Origin: an uncultured Mitsuokella sp. | Lineage (GTDB): Bacteria; Bacillota; Negativicutes; Selenomonadales; Selenomonadaceae | DNA length: 10,691 nucleotides | Reading direction: 5' to 3' | Assembly (NCBI GenBank): GCA_900770895.1 | Contig: CAAGMF010000011.1 | Coordinates: forward strand, 1 to 10,691 | Shown: positions 1-5,040 of the stretch, one piece after another | Layout: each line of letters starts with the position of its first letter | Numbering within the stretch: the stretch's first letter is position 1 | Made by a program: the position numbers and the translations under genes | Notes under the pieces: generated by a model | The model's database searches: none | The model's input: the letters and a program-made list of their open reading frames with translations, nothing else | What the model was told of the DNA's origin: nothing

Positions 1-1331
1 TCCTTGCCGGTGCCCTCGGTCGCGCTCTTCGTGAAAAGTACCCGTACGGTCTGCAGGATGATCACGAGATCTCCTAGGAAGCTGCAGTGCTGGATGTAGT
101 CCAGGTCGTAGACCAGTTTGTCGAATGGCGTGGTGTTATATTTCCCGCATATCTGGGCGAGGCCGGTGATGCCAGGTTTCACGTTATGACGATAGGCATA
201 CTCAGGCATCTCCGCTATGAACTGCTTGACGAAGAACGGACGCTCAGGGCGCGGGCCTACGATGCTCATGTCGCCCTTGATGACGTTCCATATCTGGGGC
301 AGCTCGTCGAGGCGGATGGCGCGGATGATGCGGCCGACACGCGTGATGCGTGGATCGTTCTCCTGGGCCAGCATGGGGCCGCTGTATTTCTCAGCGTCTA
401 CGCGCATCGTGCGGAATTTGTATACCTTGAATTCTTTGCCGCCGCGGCCTACGCGGGTCTGGCTGTACAGCAGCGGGCCGGGATCGCCGATCTTTATGGC
501 AATCGCTGCCGCGAGCATCAGCGGCGTAGCGCAGATGAATCCCAGCGCGCCGATGACGATGTCCATGATGCGCTTCAGCAGGCAGGTCTCGAGGCTCGGC
601 ATGAGGCTCTGCGGACGCAGGACGGGTATATCGTCGATACGGTCGAGCGTAGCTCCGGAGCAGAACAGTTCGAAGGTGTTCGGGATGAGCCGCACCTGCT
701 TGCCATGCTCGGTACAATAGTTCATGATGGCGACTTTGCGCCGATGACGGAGCTCCGGGCATATCATGACGACGTCTACTTCGTCTACCGCTTTCTGCCA
801 GTCGCTGTTCTCCATGTCCGTGCAGACGAACTTGAGCTTCATGTTCAGCTGTGGCTGGAGGCTCAGGCGATGATAGACATGCTCGATTTCCTCGGCGCTA
901 CCTATGAGCATCAGACGCCGCTGGTCATGCAGGAATTGCTCCAGCTGCAGGCCTAGATAGCGCCAGATGGCGAGGCCGACGCTCTGGACGATATTGGCCG
1001 CCAGTAGCATCAGGACGTTTTCTCTCGTATACGATGCGCCCACGCTGACGGCCAGCAGAATGATGAATACACAAAAATCACTGACAACTATGCGTAGTAG
1101 TATGTCAGCGTAGACTTTGTGCTCGATGCTGTAGAGACCGTTGATGTTCAGCATCACGATGCTGAGGGCTATGGCCAGCGATATGAATCCGATCTGGCTC
1201 AGGTTGCTGATGTCTGCCTCTACGGGGACGGCAGCAATGCCCATGACTAACATGTAGGCCAGCATGATGATGGCAATGTCCCCGACCAGCATGACGAATT
1301 TTCTTAGCTCTGGAAATTTTCTGCTGTACAT
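1..1331 (-). CDS. Polyprenyl-phosphate sugar-1-phosphate transferase, 3' end beyond window
   Basis: Membrane enzyme that moves a sugar-1-phosphate from a nucleotide sugar to undecaprenyl phosphate, the first step of exopolysaccharide or capsule assembly. My translation of the minus strand from ATG 1331 is open to the window edge (443 codons). A GGGAG ribosome site lies about 6 nt upstream. Predicted membrane segments lie near residues 12-34, 47-66, 77-99 and 104-124, followed by a soluble CoA-binding-like middle. The bacterial sugar transferase domain begins at KRIMD (253-257) and its own membrane segment. Signature residues follow: KIGDPGP (280-286), YKFRTM (304-309), LDELPQ (341-346) and VGPRPER (358-364). 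This order matches the WcaJ/CpsE-like family (TIGR03025-type), and the expected end of the domain has nearly been reached, so little is missing. The sugar substrate cannot be read from sequence. A polysaccharide cluster probably continues to the left. Confidence 0.93.
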   Translation of the reverse strand, partial: MYSRKFPELRKFVMLVGDIAIIMLAYMLVMGIAAVPVEADISNLSQIGFISLAIALSIVMLNINGLYSIEHKVYADILLRIVVSDFCVFIILLAVSVGASYTRENVLMLLAANIVQSVGLAIWRYLGLQLEQFLHDQRRLMLIGSAEEIEHVYHRLSLQPQLNMKLKFVCTDMENSDWQKAVDEVDVVMICPELRHRRKVAIMNYCTEHGKQVRLIPNTFELFCSGATLDRIDDIPVLRPQSLMPSLETCLLKRIMDIVIGALGFICATPLMLAAAIAIKIGDPGPLLYSQTRVGRGGKEFKVYKFRTMRVDAEKYSGPMLAQENDPRITRVGRIIRAIRLDELPQIWNVIKGDMSIVGPRPERPFFVKQFIAEMPEYAYRHNVKPGITGLAQICGKYNTTPFDKLVYDLDYIQHCSFLGDLVIILQTVRVLFTKSATEGTGK

Positions 1332-1382
1332 GTCTACTCCCTGATATTTCCCCTGATTTTGCTTGAGACTAATACTTCATTT

Positions 1383-1409
1383 ATGAGGTGGTCTCTAGCT
1401 ACACCTCAT
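1383..1409. repeat. Perfect 8-bp inverted repeat upstream of the sugar transferase gene
   Basis: ATGAGGTG (1383-1390) and CACCTCAT (1402-1409) are exact reverse complements separated by 11 nt. No T-run follows on either strand, so it is not an obvious terminator. It sits about 50-80 bp upstream of the sugar transferase start, where an operator could act, and it abuts the first extragenic repeat unit. It may simply be the terminal stem of that repeat. Confidence 0.45.
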
Positions 1410-1650
1410 CCACCGCTACGCGGTCCCCCTTCCCCTGTGGGGAAGGCTTGTGTTTGTGGGCCGTTTTTGCTTTTGCACTCGAGATTTCTTTGATGGCTCG
1501 CCACCCCCACCACCGCTAGTGCGGTCCCCCTCCCCCTTTGGGGGATGCTTGTTAGTGGGCCGAGTTGGCGTTTGTACTCGAGTTTTTTAGTGGCTCGCCA
1601 CTCCCACCACCGCTGGCGCGGTCCCCCTCGCCCTTTGGGGGATGCTGGAT
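1402..1650. repeat. Three degenerate tandem copies of a ~97-100 bp extragenic repeat with hairpins
   Basis: The core ACCGC-(3-4 nt)-GCGGT recurs at 1412, 1512 and 1609, giving a period of 100 then 97 bp. Each core is followed by a second C/G hairpin: CCTTCCCC/GGGGAAGG at 1428-1446, TCCCCC/GGGGGA at 1531-1545, and a mutated version at about 1623-1642. The linkers are related too: ACTCGAG occurs at 1477-1483 and 1576-1582, GGCTCGCCAC at 1495-1504 and 1592-1601, and GTGGGCCG after units 1 and 2. The third unit loses the linker and decays. No coding potential was seen. The compact double hairpin resembles repetitive extragenic palindromic elements; mobility is not shown. Confidence 0.8.
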
Positions 1651-1697
1651 TTTTCGTGGCGTGTGCACTTTTATCCCAGTTTCATTTCGTGTATGAT

Positions 1698-1725
1698 TTA
1701 CACTTTGTCACGTAGTGTAACACTA
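1698..1725 (+). promoter_or_regulatory. Candidate operator cluster upstream of the XRE gene
   Basis: TTACACT (1698-1704) and its exact reverse complement AGTGTAA (1714-1720) form a 7-bp inverted repeat with a 9-nt spacer. The second half overlaps a 13-bp odd palindrome, TAGTGTAACACTA (1713-1725). Further half-site-like sequences follow at 1770-1776 (AGTGTCA) and 1800-1804 (TCACT, next to the -10 box). Clustered symmetric half-sites before a Cro/CI-type gene suggest autoregulation; this is inferred, not shown. Confidence 0.5.
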
Positions 1726-1803
1726 TTATATGTTTCTTTTCGTGCCTCGTCAATACTATTTGTTCATTTAGTGTCATTTTATCGAATCTGAGGGAAGTTT
1801 CAC

Positions 1804-1809
1804 TATAAT
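1804..1809 (+). promoter_or_regulatory. -10 box of the XRE regulator promoter
   Basis: A perfect TATAAT lies 29 nt before the GTG start of the regulator. No good -35 is visible at 16-18 nt upstream (the positions read ATCGAA/TCGAAT), so the promoter may be weak or activator-dependent. The predicted transcript would start near 1816 and leave a leader of about 20 nt. Confidence 0.55.
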
Positions 1810-1838
1810 TGAGATAGGGCATCGTTTACAAAGAGGGT

Positions 1839-2210
1839 GTGAGGACTATCCAACAGCGATTTATATATTTACGAGAGGTTCACGAACTGAAACAGCAGGA
1901 TGTGGCGAAGGCTTTAGGTGTCAGTCGCTCTGCCTATGCAAATTACGAGTCTGGGTTCCGCACTCCTGATATTGGGACATTGACGAAGCTGGCCGATTTC
2001 TATGGAATCAGCCTTGATGAGCTGGTCGGGCACCATTCCGCTGGAGCGGCGATCCCTGAGCTTTCTTCCTCCGAGGGAACCATGCTGAGGCTGTTCCGGC
2101 AGCTCTCGTCAACTGGCCAAGAGCGTCTGATCCGGCAGGGTTCTTTTGAAATCGAATGGGAGGCATCCCATCCAGCGGTATCCGGTCAGACAGAAGCGCA
2201 TAAAAAATAG
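1839..2210 (+). CDS. XRE/Cro-CI family helix-turn-helix regulator
   Basis: DNA-binding transcriptional regulator of 123 residues. Residues 7-62 form a classic HTH_3 domain: RFIYLREVHELKQQDVAKAL leads into the turn, and SRSAYANYESG (29-39) is the recognition helix, followed by the typical TPDIGTLTKLADFYGISLDEL tail, which closes the domain. The C-terminal 60 residues are unrecognised and may mediate dimerisation or sensing. The GTG start is the only sensible choice: an in-frame TAG lies at 1815-1817 and the HTH must be complete. The GAGGG ribosome site (1833-1837) is unusually close to it. The gene has its own -10 box and symmetric sites upstream, suggesting self-repression. It is convergent with the exported RelA-like gene and shares a terminator with it. 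The stop codon lies inside the terminator stem. Its target genes are unknown. Confidence 0.9.
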   Translation: MRTIQQRFIYLREVHELKQQDVAKALGVSRSAYANYESGFRTPDIGTLTKLADFYGISLDELVGHHSAGAAIPELSSSEGTMLRLFRQLSSTGQERLIRQGSFEIEWEASHPAVSGQTEAHKK

Positions 2211-2243
2211 GCATTTCGATTTCTCATCGAAATGCCTATTTTT
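2203..2243. terminator. Bidirectional rho-independent terminator between convergent genes
   Basis: An 18-bp perfect stem (2203-2220 with 2226-2243) closes on the 5-nt loop TTCTC. The arm ends are an A-tract and a T-tract, so the hairpin is followed by a U-run when read from either side. It ends the XRE transcript, whose TAG stop (2208-2210) lies in the left arm. It also lies about 95 bp past the stop of the minus-strand RelA-like gene. Confidence 0.92.
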
Positions 2244-2338
2244 ATGCTATTTGCAGTATTTACATATGTATGATATGCACTAGATGTTCCTAAGCCACCC
2301 AGCTGCGCACATCGTTCCGAGCTATCTCTACATGGTGG

Positions 2339-3121
2339 CTAGGCCGCCCGCTCGACGTCGAATCTGATCTCGCTGGCTCCCTCCGGCACTACGACGAGTG
2401 CGTTGTAGGCGATGCTGTCAGCTATAGCCTGCTCGATCTCGGCCGGTGTGGAATGCGGGTTGCGGCGGATCTCATAGACCTCGTGCGAGGCTTGCTTGAT
2501 ACGGTACGACTGCGGCGTGTGGAACTGCATCTCGAACCGCACCCCTTCGGGGCTCCGGAACTGCACATTGATGCCCTGGTAGAACTTGCCGCCCCAGGCG
2601 TTGCGGAATTTCTGCACCTGATAGCCCTCCTGCCGGAGCCGCTCGATGGTGGCCGGTACCGCCTGGGAGTAGTCCTCGATGCTGCAGGTGAAGGTGTAGC
2701 GCAGGACGTCGCCGATGCCATCGGCTGCTGTCATCAGCTTGATGTTGTTTTCACGCGCCCGGCTGATAATCTTACGCGTCAGGCTGTCCTCCCCTTTGAT
2801 GCGGTTCTCGAGGCCGGTCAGCTCCATTTCATCGCTGGCCGCGGCCTGCAGGTCCCGCGTGATCGTCGGCTCGGCGAGCTGGGCCCGGTGCAGCATGAGC
2901 AGGGCCAGCAGGCGGGCCCGCTCCTCTTTCGTCAAGCGCGTGCCGCTCAGCGAGCGCTTATCGGCTGCCTCACTGTAGGCCAGCGTCATATCGAGCGTAT
3001 CCTCTGGCGAGGCCGCCAGACCACGGGTAAAGCCAGCCGGCGCAAAGACGGAGGCAAAAAGTACGAAGGCCGCCGTCATCTCGCGTAGGCCTTTGAAATT
3101 CTTCAGTTTGTTCAGCTTCAT
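2339..3121 (-). CDS. Exported protein with RelA/SpoT-like (p)ppNpp synthetase-type domain
   Basis: A 260-residue protein. Its N-terminus has a basic stretch (MKLNKLKNFKGLR), a hydrophobic core (15-31) and small residues G34-L-A-A37 suited to signal peptidase cleavage, so export is likely. Residues from about 105 to 220 match the RelA/SpoT synthetase fold. R107-x-K109-x3-S113-x3-K117 is the ATP-side motif. D134-G-I-G-x3-R141 resembles the metal-site aspartate motif. F-Y181-Q-G-I-N replaces the usual Y-x-S-x-H motif, and E197-M-Q-F-H-T202 corresponds to E-x-Q-x-R-T. No HD hydrolase, TGS or ACT domain is present. The family transfers pyrophosphate from ATP to the 3'-OH of a nucleotide. Secreted relatives include the extracellular ATP nucleotide 3'-pyrophosphokinase of Streptomyces, and toxic ones include Tas1-type effectors. 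The ATG at 3121 has a GGAGG site 7 nt upstream. No immunity-like small gene is adjacent. Substrate and activity are inferred; a divergent nucleotidyltransferase or ADP-ribosyltransferase-like fold is the alternative. Confidence 0.72.
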   Translation of the reverse strand: MKLNKLKNFKGLREMTAAFVLFASVFAPAGFTRGLAASPEDTLDMTLAYSEAADKRSLSGTRLTKEERARLLALLMLHRAQLAEPTITRDLQAAASDEMELTGLENRIKGEDSLTRKIISRARENNIKLMTAADGIGDVLRYTFTCSIEDYSQAVPATIERLRQEGYQVQKFRNAWGGKFYQGINVQFRSPEGVRFEMQFHTPQSYRIKQASHEVYEIRRNPHSTPAEIEQAIADSIAYNALVVVPEGASEIRFDVERAA

Positions 3122-3182
3122 GAGTCATCCTCCCATCTGGTGGAGTTATACAGATTCGTTGGTTATCTTGCTTACATCAACT

Positions 3183-3191
3183 ATTATAGCA
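3183..3191 (-). promoter_or_regulatory. Extended -10 promoter of the exported RelA-like gene
   Basis: On the minus strand this reads TGCTATAAT, a consensus -10 box with the TGn extension, which can dispense with a good -35. It lies about 60 nt upstream of the start codon. The gene therefore has its own promoter even though the adenosyltransferase gene upstream points the same way. Confidence 0.6.
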
Positions 3192-3222
3192 AGTCCATCT
3201 TGAAATAATCTGAATATTGTTG

Positions 3223-3232
3223 AGAGTACTCT
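3223..3232. promoter_or_regulatory. Perfect 10-bp palindrome AGAGTACTCT
   Basis: A complete 10-bp palindrome lies between the adenosyltransferase stop and the RelA-like promoter, just upstream of where its -35 would fall. It could be an operator half-pair or chance; nothing in the window repeats it. Confidence 0.25.
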
Positions 3233-3253
3233 GAGAAGTATATTACTTTTCCA

Positions 3254-3751
3254 TCAGCGGTGTTCTTCCAATCGCATGAGAAGGAAGCAGTAGTCGGAGA
3301 GCCGGTTCAGGAATATCCGGTCGGAGTCGGCGATGGGCTCCTCCCGGCAGAGGCTGCAGCACTCGCGCTCGGCCCGTCGTGCGGTCGTGCGCGCCATGTC
3401 GAGGGCTGCACCGGCCAGCGAATCGCCCGGGATGAGGAATTCCCGGAGGAGCGGCAGCTTCGCTTCGGCAGCCGCGATTTTCTGCTCGATGTCCGTCACG
3501 AACTCCGGCGTTATGAGCGGCTGCTTGTCCAGGCTGGCGAAGTCAGCCATGAGACTGGCCAGCTGTTTCTGCAGCGTATAGATCTCGTCACGCACGAATT
3601 CATTCTGAGCTGTGGCCCGGGCCAGCGCCAGCGCCGATCCTATTTCGTCGATCGTGCCGTACGTTATGACGCGCTGTGAGTCCTTGGGCACGCGTTCTCC
3701 CGTATAGAGGCTTGTCTCGCCCCTATCGCCCGTCTTCGTCGTTACACTCAT
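3254..3751 (-). CDS. pduO: PduO-type ATP:cob(I)alamin adenosyltransferase
   Basis: Cytoplasmic enzyme that adenosylates cob(I)alamin (or a corrinoid precursor) with ATP to give the adenosylcobalamin coenzyme. The open frame reaches back to 3841, but ATG 3751 is the right start: it gives the family's opening MSVTTKTGDRG, with the TKTGD-x-G ATP loop at residues 5-11, and follows a GGGGGATGG ribosome site. The extra upstream residues would cross the ndk terminator. The 165-residue product has YGTIDEIGSALALAR (31-45), IPGDSLAGAALDMARTTARR (107-126) with the conserved arginines, and LNRLSDYCFLLMR (148-160). These are the signature blocks of the PF01923 trimeric family. The protein is slightly shorter than typical members. 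It lies downstream of ndk, separated by a terminator-like hairpin, so cotranscription may be only partial. Confidence 0.92.
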   Translation of the reverse strand: MSVTTKTGDRGETSLYTGERVPKDSQRVITYGTIDEIGSALALARATAQNEFVRDEIYTLQKQLASLMADFASLDKQPLITPEFVTDIEQKIAAAEAKLPLLREFLIPGDSLAGAALDMARTTARRAERECCSLCREEPIADSDRIFLNRLSDYCFLLMRLEEHR

Positions 3752-3782
3752 TTTCCATCCCCCTATCTTACTTTTCCCAGAA

Positions 3783-3829
3783 AAAGCAAAAGGCTGCCGC
3801 CATCCAGTCACCTGAATCAGCCAGCAGCC
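3783..3829 (-). terminator. Terminator or attenuator between ndk and the adenosyltransferase gene
   Basis: Read on the minus strand, GGCTGC (3829-3824) pairs with GCAGCC (3797-3792) around a 26-nt loop that can fold further, and is followed by TTTTGCTTTTT. It lies just after the ndk stop and before the adenosyltransferase start. It would end ndk transcripts or attenuate readthrough. The loop is long and the stem only 6 bp, so strength is uncertain. Confidence 0.55.
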
Positions 3830-3837
3830 CAGCGATA

Positions 3838-4275
3838 TCAATCTAATGGCTTATAATCGCCATCATATATCTCTGACTCATTGAAGAATATATGAATCTC
3901 GCGCTCGGCACTGGCCGGGCTGTCCGACGCATGGACCGCATTGCGGCTGCCATTCTTGGCATAGAGCTTGCGGATCGTGCCCTCGGCTGCCTCCGCCGGA
4001 TTCGTCTTGCCATGCAGGGCTCTGACACGAGCGATGACGTCGTCGCCTGCGAGGACCATCGCTACGATCGGAGCCGAGGTCATGAATCCCACGAGGTCGC
4101 CATAGTACGGACGGCCGATATGCTCCTGATAATGGATGGAGGCCAGCCGCTCATCCATTTTCAGCATCTTCATCGCTACGATGCGGAAGCCTTCCTCCTC
4201 ATAGCGTTTCGTGATATCACCGATATGTTTGGCATAGACTGCATCTGGCTTGATTAGTACGAGTGTTTTTTCCAT
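3838..4275 (-). CDS. ndk: Nucleoside diphosphate kinase
   Basis: Transfers the gamma phosphate of ATP to nucleoside diphosphates through a phosphohistidine, balancing the cellular NTP pool. The 145-residue protein is the usual length for the hexameric/tetrameric bacterial family. Visible landmarks are the nucleotide-binding lysine in LIKPDAV (K9), HIGRPYYGDLVGF (52-64), R85 and T91 in RALHGKTNP, R102, and N112-x2-H115 as the phosphorylated histidine. The active-site run is HASDS rather than the very common HGSDS, a mild Gly-to-Ala change. The start is fixed by the family N-terminus (MEKTLVLIKPDA), although the nearest AGGGG site is 13 nt upstream, longer than ideal. It is preceded by the gamma-carbonic anhydrase gene 52 nt away on the same strand and is probably read from that gene's promoter. 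Confidence 0.97.
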   Translation of the reverse strand: MEKTLVLIKPDAVYAKHIGDITKRYEEEGFRIVAMKMLKMDERLASIHYQEHIGRPYYGDLVGFMTSAPIVAMVLAGDDVIARVRALHGKTNPAEAAEGTIRKLYAKNGSRNAVHASDSPASAEREIHIFFNESEIYDGDYKPLD

Positions 4276-4327
4276 TATGACTGAATATCCCCTTTTGTAT
4301 ATGATATCTGAAGCCGTCGATACGGCA

Positions 4328-4867
4328 TCATTTCCAGGTAACGCCGGTCTCCTCTATGGACTGACGATAGAGTCCGGCGACCTTCACATAGTTCATGGCC
4401 GACTGATGCAGGGCCTCGATCTCATCATCGCGCAGGGCTCTGACGATCTGATACGGATTGCCGAATATCAGGGAGTTCGACGGTATCTTCTTATGCTGGG
4501 TAATCAATGTGCCCGCACCGATGACGACGCTTTCGCCGATATCGGTATGGCCCTGGATGTTCGAGCCCATGCCGATCAGCGTGCCATTACCGATCTTGTT
4601 GCAGTGCACCAGGGCATTATGACCGATGATGACCTCATCTCCGATGATGGTCGGCGAGTTGCCCATGACATGGATGACGGCGTTATCCTGTACGTTCGAA
4701 TTCCTGCCTATGCGGATGGGTTGGAAATCGCCGCGTATGACTGCACCGAACCATACGCTCGAGCCCGGGCCGATCTCTACGTCGCCTACGATTACTGCGG
4801 TAGGCGCTATGAATGCACTCGGATCTATTTTCGGTTTCTTCCCTTTATACGGTAGTATCAAAGCCAT
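4328..4867 (-). CDS. Gamma-class carbonic anhydrase-like hexapeptide protein
   Basis: A 179-residue left-handed beta-helix protein of the gamma-carbonic anhydrase/YrdA/PaaY group. Hexapeptide repeats run from about residue 18 to 125. The three histidines expected to bind the metal are present: H66 (in AVIHVM), H83 and H88 (in GHNALVH). So are the R45-G-D47 and Q60-D-N62 positions common to the family. A C-terminal helix (146-172) ends the chain, as is typical. Family members may hydrate CO2 or bind other metal substrates, and many are untested. One oddity is that the usual LHG-C-T-I after the third histidine reads VHCNKI. The ATG at 4867 has a GGAGG site 8 nt upstream and a clear promoter behind it. 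It is the first gene of a minus-strand run leading into ndk. Confidence 0.88.
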   Translation of the reverse strand: MALILPYKGKKPKIDPSAFIAPTAVIVGDVEIGPGSSVWFGAVIRGDFQPIRIGRNSNVQDNAVIHVMGNSPTIIGDEVIIGHNALVHCNKIGNGTLIGMGSNIQGHTDIGESVVIGAGTLITQHKKIPSNSLIFGNPYQIVRALRDDEIEALHQSAMNYVKVAGLYRQSIEETGVTWK

Positions 4868-4922
4868 GAGATTCGCCTCCAGCTATCGGTTGCATTTGTT
4901 TTGTTTTTCTTGTTATGTTATT

Positions 4923-4951
4923 ATTATAACTATTTGTTTGACTTTTTTCAA
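4923..4951 (-). promoter_or_regulatory. Sigma-70-type promoter of the gamma-carbonic anhydrase/ndk run
   Basis: On the minus strand, TTGAAA (4951-4946) and TATAAT (4928-4923) are separated by exactly 17 nt. Transcription should begin near 4916, leaving a leader of about 50 nt that is rich in A on the transcribed strand. This is the best housekeeping promoter in the window. Confidence 0.82.
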
Positions 4952-4957
4952 TACCCG

Positions 4958-4976
4958 TATAGCCTCGCTGGCTATA
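4958..4976. promoter_or_regulatory. Inverted repeat TATAGCC-N5-GGCTATA in the divergent promoter region
   Basis: The perfect 7-bp arms at 4958-4964 and 4970-4976 flank TCGCT. The element sits between the minus-strand promoter at 4923-4951 and the plus-strand membrane protein gene. A TTGACT lies at 4938-4943, but its spacing to the first TATAGC is only 14 nt, so no convincing plus-strand promoter is resolved. It could be a regulator site for either gene, or a leader hairpin. Confidence 0.45.
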
Positions 4977-5027
4977 GACATCCAGCTACCACGATGTTAG
5001 AATACTGCTATGTAGATATCGTGTTAT

Positions 5028-5032
5028 GGAGG
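5028..5032 (+). promoter_or_regulatory. Ribosome binding site that selects a TTG start
   Basis: GGAGG lies 8 nt before TTG 5041, ideal spacing. It overlaps and follows the in-frame ATG at 5026-5028, which itself has no ribosome site upstream. The site therefore points to TTG, not ATG, as the start of the membrane protein gene. Confidence 0.75.
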
Positions 5033-5040
5033 CTTTAGAT

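Noticed and set aside
87..956. Long plus-strand open frame of 289 codons
   Set aside because: It lies antisense to the sugar transferase, whose minus-strand translation shows full family motifs. The plus-strand product is Asp/Ala/Arg-rich with no recognisable domain.
1402..1650. CRISPR array
   Set aside because: Only three units of about 97-100 bp with related, not unique, linkers, internal hairpins and increasing decay; no cas genes nearby.
2293..2340. Inverted repeat AGCCACC/GGTGGCT after the RelA-like gene as its terminator
   Set aside because: Seven-bp arms with a 34-nt spacer and no T-run. The strong bidirectional hairpin at 2203-2243 is a better terminator.
2453..3088. Plus-strand open frame of 211 codons opposite the RelA-like gene
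   Set aside because: No ribosome site or domain. The minus strand has a signal peptide, catalytic motifs and a strong ribosome site.
3752..3841. N-terminal extension of the adenosyltransferase, or a cobalamin riboswitch before it
   Set aside because: The extension would translate the ndk terminator and does not resemble the family. The gap is under 90 nt, too short for a full cobalamin riboswitch, and no B12-box-like sequence was recognised.
4250..4855. Plus-strand open frame of 201 codons opposite the carbonic anhydrase gene
   Set aside because: The opposite strand encodes hexapeptide repeats with metal-binding histidines, a promoter and a ribosome site; this frame has none.
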